A stretch of 51,001 nt of DNA from Bacillus aerolatus (GCF_009183655.1 NZ_WEIO01000015.1:1-51001), one strand, 5' to 3'; positions 28,235-36,293 are shown, counted from the stretch's first letter. The notes: generated by a model not told the origin, from the letters alone. Made by a program: numbers and translations.

Positions 28235-28799
28235 ATGGCTGTATATTATACTCATTCATTACTTCAAGAAACGGCCTTTCCAGCCACGCTTCCACTGCAT
28301 CTGCACTCTTTGAAATGACTTCTTTCATATTTTTCTGCTCGTCTATTGTAAATTTGCCCAACACATAATCGGCGATGTTCATAGGCACATTGGGGCGGTC
28401 AATCCCGATGCGTATACGGTTAAAGTTTTGAGTGCCAAGATGGGCAATGGTCGACTTAATTCCATTATGGCCGCCTGCACTGCCTTTTTGTCGGAGACGG
28501 ATTCTGCCGACCGGCAAGTCCAAGTCATCATAAATAACGACAACATCCTCCACTTCAATATTGTAATAGCGCATTACTTCACCGATGCTCTCCCCGGATA
28601 AATTCATATATGTAAGCGGCTTGAGCAAAATGGCTTTTTCCGTTCCTTTTCGCACAGTCGTATAGACACCTTTGTGCTTTGCTTCTGTCAGCGGTGAGCC
28701 GAAACGCTCTGCTAGTTCTTCAATTACATCAAAACCGATATTATGTCTTGTGCCCGCGTATTTTGCTCCCGGATTGCCAAGACCAACGATTAATTTCAT
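28233..28799 (-). CDS. pth: peptidyl-tRNA hydrolase
   Basis: Hydrolyses peptidyl-tRNA released prematurely, recycling tRNA (SpoVC in B. subtilis). The 188-residue chain has the catalytic histidine in GTRHNIGFD (about residue 20), YMNLSGESI, DLDLPVGRIRLRQKGSAGGHNG and RIRIGIDRP, all family signatures. I chose ATG at 28799, seven bases after GAGGTG, which starts with MKLIVGLGNPG as in relatives; a longer frame of nine codons has no site. It follows ctc by about 160 bp and a terminator. Confidence 0.97.
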   Translation of the reverse strand: MKLIVGLGNPGAKYAGTRHNIGFDVIEELAERFGSPLTEAKHKGVYTTVRKGTEKAILLKPLTYMNLSGESIGEVMRYYNIEVEDVVVIYDDLDLPVGRIRLRQKGSAGGHNGIKSTIAHLGTQNFNRIRIGIDRPNVPMNIADYVLGKFTIDEQKNMKEVISKSADAVEAWLERPFLEVMNEYNIQP

Positions 28800-28899
28800 T
28801 TTTTGCACCTCAAATTTCTTCTTCATGAGTTAGTTTAAGTATAACGCACATGAATGAGAAATTATACGCTTAATTGTTCTCGTTTTTCTTTCTTCATGC

Positions 28900-28941
28900 G
28901 AAAAAAGAGGCCAGCTCGAGTGAGAAATTGAGCCGGCCTCT
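28900..28941 (-). terminator. intrinsic terminator after ctc
   Basis: AGAGGCCAGCTC (28906-28917) pairs with GAGCCGGCCTCT (28930-28941) with one wobble pair; six Ts follow on the minus strand. Confidence 0.9.
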
Positions 28942-28957
28942 ATAATTTAATTCATTC

Positions 28958-29581
28958 TTATTCTGCTTCAGATTTCTTATCGTCTTCTGCCACAGGAGCT
29001 TCTGCATTGCTTTCTTCTTCCGCAGCTTCTTCCACACGCGGAGTAAGAACAGAGACGATCATTTCATCATCTTCATGGTTGATCGTAAACGAATAGTTGC
29101 CTCGAACATCGCCGACAGATAAACTGTCCCCAATATTTAAGTTAGAAATATCTATTGTAATATTTTCAGGGAATTCACTGACTTTCGCCGTAACAGAAAC
29201 CTCAAACAGTGGCTGCTGGACAACTCCGCCCTCTTTTGATCCCGGTGCTTCTCCTTCCAAGTCAACCCGGACGGCTGAAGTGATCTCCGAAGATAGATCC
29301 ACGGCAAAAAAGTCAGCATGAACAATGTAATTTTTAATTGGATCCTGTTGATAATCGTGAAGAACGACGTTGTGTTTTTTTCCATCCATGTTTAAAGAAA
29401 TAACACCATTGCGGCCCACTTCTTTGATGACTTTATAAAAATCGCCTTCATTTACAAAGACGGATTCCGCTTCCACACCTTTCCCATACACCACAGCAGG
29501 AAAATTGCCTTGTGCACGAAGCTGGGTTTTGCTTGACCGTTGAAAACCATCACGTTTTTTTGCTTCAAGTACTGAACTCAT
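28958..29581 (-). CDS. ctc: ribosomal protein bL25 / general stress protein Ctc
   Basis: Binds 5S rRNA in the large subunit; in B. subtilis Ctc is a sigma-B stress protein that joins ribosomes under stress. The 207-residue protein has the L25 domain (1-93, KTQLRAQGNFPAVVYGKG, HNVVLHDYQQDPIKNYIVHADFF) and the TL5-type C-terminal beta domain (94-185), then an acidic tail rich in Glu and Ala. GGAAGGTG precedes the ATG. It has an exact sigma-B promoter and is monocistronic, ended by a strong terminator. Confidence 0.97.
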   Translation of the reverse strand: MSSVLEAKKRDGFQRSSKTQLRAQGNFPAVVYGKGVEAESVFVNEGDFYKVIKEVGRNGVISLNMDGKKHNVVLHDYQQDPIKNYIVHADFFAVDLSSEITSAVRVDLEGEAPGSKEGGVVQQPLFEVSVTAKVSEFPENITIDISNLNIGDSLSVGDVRGNYSFTINHEDDEMIVSVLTPRVEEAAEEESNAEAPVAEDDKKSEAE

Positions 29582-29641
29582 TAGAGAAACTCACCTTCCC
29601 ATATCATAATTTTTGTCTATATATTTCGTCCTAAATTATGT

Positions 29642-29667
29642 ATACCCTTATTGTTTAGTCTTTAAAC
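29642..29667 (-). promoter_or_regulatory. sigma-B promoter of ctc
   Basis: On the minus strand GTTTAA (29662-29667), 14 bp, GGGTAT (29642-29647): a perfect sigma-B consensus, 60 bp before the ctc start. The ctc promoter is the classic sigma-B promoter in B. subtilis, so the organism should have a general stress response. Confidence 0.9.
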
Positions 29668-29670
29668 ATG

Positions 29671-29697
29671 AAAAAAAGGCCGAAACCGGCCTTTTTC
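29671..29697. terminator. terminator after prs
   Basis: AAAAAGGCCG pairs with CGGCCTTTTT across AAAC. It lies 127 bp beyond the prs stop and immediately before the ctc promoter. The repeat unit at 29701-29820 lies between prs and this terminator, so it is probably transcribed as the prs 3' untranslated region. Confidence 0.85.
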
Positions 29698-29700
29698 TTT

Positions 29701-29820
29701 GTCTAGCTGCAGCGCCTTGCCCCTCGAGGTCAAATAACCTTCCCCCAATGAAGTCAAAGGGCAGACTTCTTTGGGGAAAGAACATTTGCTTGTCGGGGCA
29801 GAACAGGCGCTTTCGCTTTT
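29701..29820 (-). repeat. long-hairpin repeat locus 4: single A unit
   Basis: A complete A unit on the minus strand: AAAAGCGAAAGCGCCTG to GGCGCTGCAGCTAGAC, with inner arms CCCCAAAGAAGTC and GACTTCATTGGGG. It starts three bases after the prs stop codon. Confidence 0.85.
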
Positions 29821-29823
29821 CTA

Positions 29824-30783
29824 TTAATCAAATAGTGTGCTGACGGATTGCTCTTCATGAACGCGAATAATCGCTTCGCTGATTAAAGGAGCTACGGACA
29901 GTTCTACAACCTTATCGATTTTTTTCTCTTGTGGCAGGGCAATGGAGTTAGTGACGACAAGTTCTTTAATATTAGAGTTTTCAATGCGTTCGATTGCCGG
30001 ACCTGATAATACTGGATGTGTACAGCAGGCATACACTTCTTTCGCTCCGTTTTCAACGAGGGCATTAGCGGCAAGTGTAATCGTGCCAGCTGTATCGATA
30101 ATATCATCAATCAAAATCGCAGTTTTTCCCTCAATATTTCCAACGATGCTCATCACTTCCGCTACGTTTGGTCTTGGACGACGCTTATCAATGATCGCGA
30201 TTGGTGCTTTTAAGCGCTCAGCCATTTTACGCGCACGCGTCACTCCACCGTGGTCAGGGGATACGATAACAACGTCATCACCGCAGAAATTCTTTTCTTT
30301 AAAATAATCGGATAAAATCCGCACACCCATTAAATGATCGATTGGCATATCAAAGAACCCTTGAATTTGCGGCGCATGCAAATCAAGCATAATGACGCGG
30401 GTTGCTCCCGCAGTTTCCAGTAAGTTTGCTACAAGCTTCGCTGTAATTGGTTCACGGGCGCGGGCTTTGCGGTCCTGGCGTGCATAACCGTAATAAGGAA
30501 TAACAAGGTTAATCGTTTTAGCAGAGGCACGTTTCAGCGCATCAATCATAATAAGCAGTTCCATCAAGTTTTCGTTGACAGGAGCACTTGTCGACTGGAC
30601 AACATACACATCACAGCCACGGATACTCTCTTCAATATTAATTTGAATTTCTCCGTCGCTGAACTGTTTGACTGAGCACTTTCCTAATTCCACGCCAATA
30701 ATCTCTGAAATTTCTTCAGCAAGCTTACGGTTGGAATTAAGAGAAAATATTTTTAATTTCGGGTCTAAATACTGGTTATGCAT
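29824..30783 (-). CDS. prs: ribose-phosphate pyrophosphokinase
   Basis: Makes PRPP from ribose 5-phosphate and ATP for purine, pyrimidine, histidine and tryptophan synthesis. The 319-residue protein has the regulatory-flag region, [21 protein letters not shown], the catalytic [12 protein letters not shown] and the PRPP loop [11 protein letters not shown] near residue 220. Near-identity to B. subtilis Prs over the core makes this certain. GGAGG precedes the ATG. It follows glmU by 16 bp in the classic gcaD-prs operon; its product also serves PurR, encoded nearby, which senses PRPP. Confidence 0.98.
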   Translation of the reverse strand: MHNQYLDPKLKIFSLNSNRKLAEEISEIIGVELGKCSVKQFSDGEIQINIEESIRGCDVYVVQSTSAPVNENLMELLIMIDALKRASAKTINLVIPYYGYARQDRKARAREPITAKLVANLLETAGATRVIMLDLHAPQIQGFFDMPIDHLMGVRILSDYFKEKNFCGDDVVIVSPDHGGVTRARKMAERLKAPIAIIDKRRPRPNVAEVMSIVGNIEGKTAILIDDIIDTAGTITLAANALVENGAKEVYACCTHPVLSGPAIERIENSNIKELVVTNSIALPQEKKIDKVVELSVAPLISEAIIRVHEEQSVSTLFD

Positions 30784-30799
30784 GGATGGACCTCCGCTT

Positions 30800-32173
30800 T
30801 TATTTTTTGTTATTTAACTTCTGAACGTAGTTTTCTTTATTTACCTGACGGGCACGGGCAATTGACAACGCTTCTCCCGGCACATCAGTTGTAATAGTGG
30901 AGCCTGCTGCAACATATGCTCCTTTTCCTACTGTAACAGGAGCGACAAGATTGGAGTTGCAGCCTATAAATGCATCGTCTTCAATTTTCGTTAAAAATTT
31001 ATTTTTCCCATCATAATTCACTGTAATCGAACCGCAGCCGATATTGACGCCGCTTCCCACTTCTGCATCGCCAATGTAACTTAAATGTGAGGCTTTGCTG
31101 CCTTTGCCAAAGATGGCTTTCTTAATTTCAACAAAATTACCGATCTTTACTTCATCACCGATGTTAGAAGCCGGGCGGATATGAGCAAATGGTCCAATAG
31201 CAACGCGGGAACCGATTTCACTGTCAGCAGCAACAGAATGGCGGATAGATGTACCATCACCGATTTGGCAGTTGCTGATTTCGCTGTTCGGTCCTACTTC
31301 ACAGTCCGTGCCGACCGACGTACTTCCAGCCAAAACTGTTCCCGGATAAATCACTGTGTCTGAACCAATAACTACGTCAGGGCCAATAAACGTATTTTCC
31401 GGACTGATTAATGTAACACCGCTGCGCATATGCTTTTCATTGATGCGCTCACGCATAATTTTTTCCGCTTGGCTCAATGCCACGCGGTCATTAACGCCGA
31501 GTGTTTCACTAAAGTCTTCTGTTTGATAGGCAGCCACTTTTTCTCCAGCTTTTTTCAAAATTTCAATGACATCCGGCAAATAATATTCACCTTGCGCATT
31601 GTCGTTCGATACTTTTTTTAAGGTTTCGAACAAGTAACGGTTATCGAAACAGTAAGTGCCTGTATTGATTTCTTTTACTTGACGTTCTTCATTCGTTGCA
31701 TCTTTATGCTCGACGATCTTTTCGACCATTCCCATTTCATTGCGAATAATCCGGCCATAGCCATCCGGCAATTCTGTGTAAGCCGTTAAAATAGTTGCTT
31801 TCGCCTGCTGTTCCTGGTGATAGTTCACAAGCGCTTCCATCGTAGATGATTTAATGAGTGGTGTATCGCCGCATACAACGAGCGTACAGCCTTCTTTTTC
31901 TCCAAGATTACCTTCCGCCTGCATGACGGCATGAGCAGTGCCAAGCTGCTCCTGCTGCAAAGCAAATTCACTTTTGCCGCCTAGGTAGCCTTTCACTTCT
32001 TCTGCTCCGTGGCCGACAATTGTAACAATTTCTGTTGTATGTAAATCAGATATTTGATCAATCACATGTTCTACCATCGGTTTACCGCACACAGGATGCA
32101 GCACTTTGTAAAGCTTTGACTTCATGCGCGTGCCTTTGCCTGCTGCAAGAATGACAGCATAAATATTCGTCAT
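30800..32173 (-). CDS. glmU: bifunctional UDP-GlcNAc pyrophosphorylase / GlcN-1-P acetyltransferase
   Basis: Makes UDP-N-acetylglucosamine for cell wall and teichoic acids. The 457-residue protein has an N-terminal uridyltransferase domain ([20 protein letters not shown] at 8-27; GDTPLI) and a C-terminal left-handed beta-helix with hexapeptide repeats (from about residue 250) plus the acetyltransferase segments [18 protein letters not shown] and [14 protein letters not shown] precedes the ATG and a promoter is visible upstream. It is coupled with prs. Confidence 0.98.
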   Translation of the reverse strand: MTNIYAVILAAGKGTRMKSKLYKVLHPVCGKPMVEHVIDQISDLHTTEIVTIVGHGAEEVKGYLGGKSEFALQQEQLGTAHAVMQAEGNLGEKEGCTLVVCGDTPLIKSSTMEALVNYHQEQQAKATILTAYTELPDGYGRIIRNEMGMVEKIVEHKDATNEERQVKEINTGTYCFDNRYLFETLKKVSNDNAQGEYYLPDVIEILKKAGEKVAAYQTEDFSETLGVNDRVALSQAEKIMRERINEKHMRSGVTLISPENTFIGPDVVIGSDTVIYPGTVLAGSTSVGTDCEVGPNSEISNCQIGDGTSIRHSVAADSEIGSRVAIGPFAHIRPASNIGDEVKIGNFVEIKKAIFGKGSKASHLSYIGDAEVGSGVNIGCGSITVNYDGKNKFLTKIEDDAFIGCNSNLVAPVTVGKGAYVAAGSTITTDVPGEALSIARARQVNKENYVQKLNNKK

Positions 32174-32206
32174 TGAGGGTCCCCCTATAACTTTTTGTCC
32201 TTATTG

Positions 32207-32235
32207 AATATATCTTAAAAGGGCTTCCATTTCAA
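32207..32235 (-). promoter_or_regulatory. glmU-prs promoter (sigma-A)
   Basis: On the minus strand TTGAAA (32230-32235), 17 bp, TATATT (32207-32212), 34 bp before the glmU start. Confidence 0.75.
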
Positions 32236-32322
32236 GACAGCTAAAAAAACGACAAATTATTGTCAAGAAGAAAGGAGTAGTTAGCGAGATAGAAGTTAAC
32301 AAGAGGGGGGGACAGAATGAAT

Positions 32323-32384
32323 AAAAGCGCAAGCGCTTTGATTAAAATGTTCTTTCATCAATGTCCGGCTGCAGGGGCTGGGTG
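32323..32384 (+). repeat. long-hairpin repeat locus 5: degenerate remnant
   Basis: AAAAGCGCAAGCGCTTTG, then AAATGTTCTTTCATCAATG and GGCTGCAGGGGCTGG: a short, decayed A unit in the gap between spoVG and glmU. The rest of 32236-32458 shows no gene that I can support. Confidence 0.6.
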
Positions 32385-32458
32385 CTTACGCTTGCTGTAG
32401 ACATGCTCCATCAGCGAAGTTATCCACCATGCGATTATTTTGTAGTTTCTTAAGCAAT

Positions 32459-32492
32459 GAAAAAAGAGCCATACATTTGAAGTAGGCTCTTG
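32459..32492 (-). terminator. intrinsic terminator after spoVG
   Basis: AAGAGCC (32464-32470) pairs with GGCTCTT (32485-32491) across a 14-base loop; the minus strand continues with Ts. Confidence 0.78.
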
Positions 32493-32504
32493 TTGCGATT
32501 AAAC

Positions 32505-32798
32505 TTATGAAGCTCCTGCTTCTTCTAGTTCCACTTCTTCCAATTCCCCTAGACGGTGATACTCAGCTAAAACAGCATCTTGGATTTTACCGCGTGTGTT
32601 GGAGTTGATTGGATGGGCAATATCGCGAAACTCGCCATCTGGCGTCCGCTTGCTCGGCATCGCCACGAATAATCCGTTGTTTCCGTCTATTACACGAATA
32701 TCGTGGATAACAAATTCATTGTCCAATGTAATTGAAGCAATCGCTCTCATTCGGCCATCCGTATTTACGCGTCTTAATCTCACATCAGTTACTTCCAT
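32505..32798 (-). CDS. spoVG: septation / regulatory protein SpoVG
   Basis: A 97-residue RNA- and DNA-binding regulator; in Bacillus it affects asymmetric septation and spore cortex. The sequence ([17 protein letters not shown]..., [21 protein letters not shown]) is nearly identical to B. subtilis SpoVG. The ATG at 32798 is right: GGGGTG lies six bases upstream, and the GTG three codons earlier is inside that site. An excellent sigma-H promoter and an AT-rich upstream stretch precede it, so regulation by sigma-H and AbrB is likely. It follows ridA but is separated from it by a terminator and repeat locus 6. Confidence 0.98.
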   Translation of the reverse strand: MEVTDVRLRRVNTDGRMRAIASITLDNEFVIHDIRVIDGNNGLFVAMPSKRTPDGEFRDIAHPINSNTRGKIQDAVLAEYHRLGELEEVELEEAGAS

Positions 32799-32843
32799 TC
32801 TGTTCACCCCTTTTTTCCCCTATATAGAAAGCCTAAACTACTT

Positions 32844-32870
32844 ATTCAATAATATTTCAAATATTCCTTC
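32844..32870 (-). promoter_or_regulatory. sigma-H promoter of spoVG
   Basis: On the minus strand GAAGGAATA (32862-32870), 11 bp, ATTGAAT (32844-32850), an exact match to the sigma-H consensus RNAGGAWWW-N11/12-RNNGAAT. Directly upstream (32871-32907) is a long A/T-rich block, like the AbrB-bound AT box upstream of B. subtilis spoVG. Confidence 0.88.
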
Positions 32871-32907
32871 TTTTTTTCAAAAAAAAGTTATTTTATTTTC
32901 CCAAAAC

Positions 32908-33215
32908 AAAAGCGCAAACGCGTACGCTGATTTCGCTCTCTCTGTCGGAGTCAAAGAACGACTCCTCGTCGAGAGCTATAAATCCGCTATTGCGCTGACC
33001 GAGCGCCTTCCGCTTTTCTATAAAGAAGTCTGCTTTTTGACTTCATTGAGGTAAGGTTATTTGACTTCGAGGGGCTAGACGCTGGAGCTGGACGTATGAA
33101 AAGCGGAGCCGACTGTCTTGGAGCGACAAGCATATGACAATCTGGCGAAGCGGCACTTTTTGCCGCACAGCCAGATTGGCATATGACCTCGAGCCTCAAG
33201 GAGGCAGAGCTAGAC
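32908..33215 (+). repeat. long-hairpin repeat locus 6: composite unit and B unit
   Basis: The left part (32908-33093) begins AAAAGCGCAAACGC and ends CGCTGGAGCTGGAC like an A unit, but its middle holds foreign sequence ending CCGCTTTTCTATAAAGAAGTC, the same junction as in locus 7. A clean B unit follows (33099-33215, AAAAGCGGAGCCGAC to AGAGCTAGAC) with inner arms around TTTTTGCCGC. Between ridA and spoVG; no gene seen. Confidence 0.8.
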
Positions 33216-33271
33216 ACAGACTCACTCAAATAGCAAATTTATCCGTAAATCAAGAGATTTATAATTTCCTA

Positions 33272-33304
33272 AACAAAAAAACACTCGTGATTATTTCACG
33301 AGTG
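33272..33304 (-). terminator. intrinsic terminator overlapping the end of ridA
   Basis: On the minus strand CACTCGTGA and TCACGAGTG form a perfect 9-bp stem followed by seven Ts. The 5' arm is made by the last codons of ridA and the TAA stop lies in the loop. Confidence 0.88.
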
Positions 33305-33665
33305 CAATTACTTCGATTTCTACTTTTACGTCTTTAGGCAGTCTTGATACTTCCACGCAAGAGCGTGCTGGTTTGTGCTCTCCAAAGTATTGGCTGTACA
33401 CTTCATTTACTGCTGCAAATTCTTCCATGTCAGCAATAAAGACAGTTGCTTTTACTACTGTATCAAGCGAAGCACCAGCTTCAGTTAAAACGGCTTGAAG
33501 GTTTTTAAACACTTGATGAGTTTGTTCTGTTACATCCCCGCCTGTTAATTCTCCTTCCGCCGTCAGCGGGATTTGACCTGAGCTGTAAAATAAGTTATTT
33601 ACGATCATTCCTTGTGAATATGGGCCAATAGCGGCCGGTGCTTGATTAGTCGATACTGTTCTCAT
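33291..33665 (-). CDS. ridA: 2-iminobutanoate/2-iminopropanoate deaminase RidA (YabJ)
   Basis: Hydrolyses reactive enamine/imine products of PLP enzymes. The 124-residue protein has the family features: [26 protein letters not shown] at the N terminus, and the C-terminal [21 protein letters not shown] with the substrate-binding arginine before it (ARSC). In B. subtilis YabJ is encoded after purR and is needed for PurR repression of purA. Here it starts 12 bp after purR, so co-transcription is clear. Its stop codon is inside the operon's terminator hairpin. Confidence 0.97.
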   Translation of the reverse strand: MRTVSTNQAPAAIGPYSQGMIVNNLFYSSGQIPLTAEGELTGGDVTEQTHQVFKNLQAVLTEAGASLDTVVKATVFIADMEEFAAVNEVYSQYFGEHKPARSCVEVSRLPKDVKVEIEVIALVK

Positions 33666-33677
33666 GTTAATCTCCCC

Positions 33678-34511
33678 TTATGAAAAATGAATATTTTTTG
33701 AGAAATAATTTCCTTCCACTACTGAAATAGCGGGTGTACGAACATTCACATCCTGCAACTTAACGAGGGATATGTAATCTTCCACAAGTCTTTCTTCATC
33801 ATGCTCCGCTTCCACTAAAACGGCAATCCCTGCCACGGAAGCGTTAAACTCAGCCAGCAAACTAATCATCCCGTTAATTGTGCCGCCTGCTTTCATAAAA
33901 TCATCAACGAGCAGCACTTTGGAGCCTTCTTTCAAGCTGCGTTTTGCCAGCACCATTGCCTGTATCCGCTTCGTAGAACCAGAAACGTAATTAATGCTGA
34001 CAGTCGGCCCTTCTGTTACCTTGCTGTCTCTGCGGACAACGACGACCGGGACATTTAAGTGCGAAGCGATCGCATGGGCGATAGGGATCCCTTTCGTTGC
34101 CACTGTCATAATTGCATCAATTTCCATTCCTGCGTAAGCCGAGGCAAGCAGCTTGCCTACCTGGTGAAGCACTTGCGGATGACCAAGTAAATCCATCATG
34201 TACAAATAACCACCCGGCAGCAGCCTCTCCGGCTTTTCAATTTGCTCACAAAGATTATCAATAAATTTCCGTGCTTCTTTTTCACTGACTTTGGAAAAAT
34301 ATTTGACACCGCCGGCTGCTCCGGGGACCGTTTGCAGCGTACCGATTCCGCGCTGTTCAAATGTTTCTTTTACGATAGCTAAGTCTTCACTAATGGACGA
34401 CTTGGCCGATCCGTACCGTTCAGCAAAGAAGGTCAGGGAAACGAGCTGCTGCGGGTGCTCTAATAAATAATGCGTCATATCAATTAACCGTTCACTACGA
34501 CGAAATTTCAT
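33678..34511 (-). CDS. purR: pur operon repressor PurR
   Basis: Represses purine genes and is released by PRPP. The 277-residue protein has an N-terminal winged helix (about 1-73: RRSERLIDMTHYLLEHPQQLV, YGSAKSSISEDLAIV) and a C-terminal PRT-like domain with the PRPP loop VLLVDDFMKAGGTINGM at about 200. It has no transferase activity in the family. AGGGTAG-like site before the ATG is weak but the start matches relatives. A promoter and inverted PurBox-like repeat upstream suggest autoregulation. ridA follows by 12 bp. Confidence 0.97.
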   Translation of the reverse strand: MKFRRSERLIDMTHYLLEHPQQLVSLTFFAERYGSAKSSISEDLAIVKETFEQRGIGTLQTVPGAAGGVKYFSKVSEKEARKFIDNLCEQIEKPERLLPGGYLYMMDLLGHPQVLHQVGKLLASAYAGMEIDAIMTVATKGIPIAHAIASHLNVPVVVVRRDSKVTEGPTVSINYVSGSTKRIQAMVLAKRSLKEGSKVLLVDDFMKAGGTINGMISLLAEFNASVAGIAVLVEAEHDEERLVEDYISLVKLQDVNVRTPAISVVEGNYFSKNIHFS

Positions 34512-34538
34512 GATTGTTTCTACCCTCCCAAGGAGTAC

Positions 34539-34586
34539 ATCCGAATATTTAATTTTAAATATATCTTAATATACGGATTCAATCAA
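34539..34586 (-). promoter_or_regulatory. purR promoter overlapped by PurBox-like inverted repeat
   Basis: On the minus strand TTGATT (34581-34586), 17 bp, TATATT (34558-34563); the -35 includes the ispE stop codon. Two arms, ATCCGTATATT (34568-34578) and AATATTCGGAT (34539-34549), form an inverted repeat with one mismatch. Each arm resembles the PurBox (AWWWCCGAACWWT) at 10-11 of 13 positions, in opposite orientations as PurR sites require. Confidence 0.68.
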
Positions 34587-35448
34587 CAGAAACTCCCTCT
34601 CCCAAAAGACGAACTGCATATACTTGATCACAAAATCCCCTTAATCCATTATAAACCCTATTCATTCTGGAGTCATGCTGAATGAGTCCAAAAACAGTTG
34701 GGCCGCTGCCGCTCATGAGTACTGCATCTGCTCCAAACCGCTCCATCTGCTCTTTAATTTGAGCAACTTCCGGATAAAGCTTTAATGTGACGGACTCCAA
34801 CACATTTCCAAGATGTCCGCACATGTTAGCATAATCTTTTGTTTCAATTGCTTCCACCATTGCTTTTGTATTCGGATGACGAAGCCCATCAATTTTCAAG
34901 TTTTTATATACTTCGGCTGTAGAAACGCCGATCGTCGGCTTGGCTAGGACAACCCAGCAATTAGGCGGAGCGGGAAGACGCTGTACTTTTTCTCCTCTCC
35001 CTTTCGCAAGAGCTGTCCCGCCATATACACAAAAAGACACATCCGAGCCGATTTCTGAACCGAGTTTGGCTAGTTCATCGAGGCTTAATCCGAGATTCCA
35101 CAATCGGTTTAAGCCTTTTAATGTAGCTGCGGCATCACTGCTCCCACCGGCCAAACCTGCAGCTACAGGGATAACTTTTTCAATGCCAATCGCAACGCCT
35201 GAGCGGATGCCGTGCCTTTCCTTTAACAGCCTCGCTGCCTGGAAAGCTAAATTGCGGCTGTCGTCAGGAACGAAGCGATTATGGGATATAATTTTAATTT
35301 CATCTTTCGAGAGCGGCTCCAGCTCAATCCGGTCTGCTAAATCCACTGTCGTCATGATCATTTCTACTTCATGATAACCGTCAGCTCGTTTATGCAGAAC
35401 ATCGAGTGTCAAATTAATTTTCGCCGGTGCTTTCATCATTATCTTCAC
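34579..35448 (-). CDS. ispE: 4-diphosphocytidyl-2-C-methyl-D-erythritol kinase
   Basis: The GHMP kinase of the MEP isoprenoid pathway. The 289-residue protein begins with [12 protein letters not shown], has the ATP loop [17 protein letters not shown] near residue 97 and the C-terminal [11 protein letters not shown], all class signatures. It starts at a GTG (35448), five bases after AGGTGG; a later in-frame ATG lacks spacing. Located between sspF and purR as in B. subtilis; its last bases form part of the purR promoter. Confidence 0.97.
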   Translation of the reverse strand: MKIMMKAPAKINLTLDVLHKRADGYHEVEMIMTTVDLADRIELEPLSKDEIKIISHNRFVPDDSRNLAFQAARLLKERHGIRSGVAIGIEKVIPVAAGLAGGSSDAAATLKGLNRLWNLGLSLDELAKLGSEIGSDVSFCVYGGTALAKGRGEKVQRLPAPPNCWVVLAKPTIGVSTAEVYKNLKIDGLRHPNTKAMVEAIETKDYANMCGHLGNVLESVTLKLYPEVAQIKEQMERFGADAVLMSGSGPTVFGLIQHDSRMNRVYNGLRGFCDQVYAVRLLGEGVSVD

Positions 35449-35549
35449 AATAGGCCACCTACTTTGTGCACATTACAGTTTAGCTTATTTTATCATAAAG
35501 TCGAATACGATTTGTCAATATGGTGTCCCATCATAGAATTTTCTATTTA

Positions 35550-35586
35550 AAAAGAAAAAAAGAACCGGAAGAAGTTCCGGTTCTTT
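35550..35586 (-). terminator. intrinsic terminator after sspF
   Basis: AAAGAACCGGAA (35559-35570) pairs perfectly with TTCCGGTTCTTT (35575-35586), followed by a T-rich tract on the minus strand. It isolates the sspF transcript from ispE. Confidence 0.92.
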
Positions 35587-35617
35587 GGCGGCTTGTCATT
35601 AGAAGTTACATAAAGCG

Positions 35618-35794
35618 TCAGCGCTTGTTTGCGAGCTGGTTTTCTGCAAGTTCAATTGCACGCTTAACCATGTTGCCGGCATCTCGGGTCGTAATTCCGC
35701 CCCATCCTTCTCTTTGAACTGTTTCATAAAATCCTAACTCTTTCGCAAGCTCTTCTTTCAATTGGTCAGACATTATTCCTCGTCTTCTGCCCAT
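35618..35794 (-). CDS. sspF: small acid-soluble spore protein SspF
   Basis: A 58-residue relative of the alpha/beta-type SASPs that bind and protect spore DNA. The sequence begins [20 protein letters not shown] and contains [21 protein letters not shown] and [10 protein letters not shown] (given in parts here), the SASP DNA-binding helices; B. subtilis SspF is 61 residues and very similar. AGGAGG lies seven bases before the ATG. Repeat locus 7 starts about 80 bp upstream. I could not find a convincing sigma-G promoter in the remaining 80 bp, so its promoter may have been altered. A clean terminator follows. Confidence 0.93.
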   Translation of the reverse strand: MGRRRGIMSDQLKEELAKELGFYETVQREGWGGITTRDAGNMVKRAIELAENQLANKR

Positions 35795-35875
35795 TTGTTG
35801 TCCTCCTTTTGCCGCCGCACTTATAGCTTAACCAGCTCTTCTAAAACGATTAGCGGAAAATGAAGGGAATACAAC

Positions 35876-35994
35876 AAAAGCGCAGAGCACCCGCTTATCG
35901 GCGACAAGCATAAGACGAGCCGGCTAGAAGGTTGTTCTTTAACCTTCTGGACGGATTGGCTTATGACCTCGAGCCGATGGTGCTCGGAGCTAGA
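35876..35994 (+). repeat. long-hairpin repeat locus 7a: C-type unit
   Basis: 119 bp from AAAAGCGCAGAGCACCCG to GTGCTCGGAGCTAGAC, with the shared GACAAGCATAAGAC and TATGACCTCGAG, but a distinct inner hairpin (AGAAGGTTGTTCTTTAACCTTCT). The outer arms GAGCACC and GGTGCTC pair. It lies upstream of sspF. Confidence 0.82.
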
Positions 35995-36000
35995 CGGCAA

Positions 36001-36245
36001 CAAAAGCGCAGGCGCCTTGGTCAGCTCCGACAAGCAAATGTTCTTTCACCCATGTCCAGCTGCGCCTCCTTGGGGCTCGAGGTCATATGCCAGTCTGACT
36101 GCATGGCTGAAAAACGCCATTTCGTCAGCCTGTCATATGCTTGTCGCCCCAGAGCAGTCGGCTCCGCTTTTCTATAAAGAAGTCCGCTTTTTGACTTCAT
36201 TGGTGAAAGGTTATTTGACCTCGAGGAGCTAGGCGCTGGAGCTGG
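36001..36245 (+). repeat. long-hairpin repeat locus 7b: A unit with inverted B unit inside
   Basis: The outer A unit starts AAAAGCGCAGGCGCCTTG (36001) and ends AGGCGCTGGAGCTGG (36245). At its apical loop it is interrupted by a complete 119-bp B unit in the opposite orientation (36053-36171: GTCCAGCTGCGCC to GGCTCCGCTTTT). The right half of A resumes at CTATAAAGAAGTCCG. It lies between veg and sspF; with locus 7a it fills most of 35795-36330. Confidence 0.85.
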
Positions 36246-36293
36246 CTATTTACAAAGTAATCCACAACAAGATTATTTTGTAGCTTCCTAAAA

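Noticed and set aside
35876-36232. Open frames of 70-89 codons in locus 7
   Set aside because: They are made of repeat units and share no features with known proteins; the same peptides recur in other loci as a result of the repeats.
23287-36245. CRISPR array
   Set aside because: The repeats are about 120 bp, dispersed, in both orientations, and lack regular unique spacers or cas genes.
16532-36245. Insertion-sequence remnants
   Set aside because: The repeat loci contain no transposase fragment and no clear terminal inverted repeats of a known IS; they are better described as non-coding palindromic repeats.
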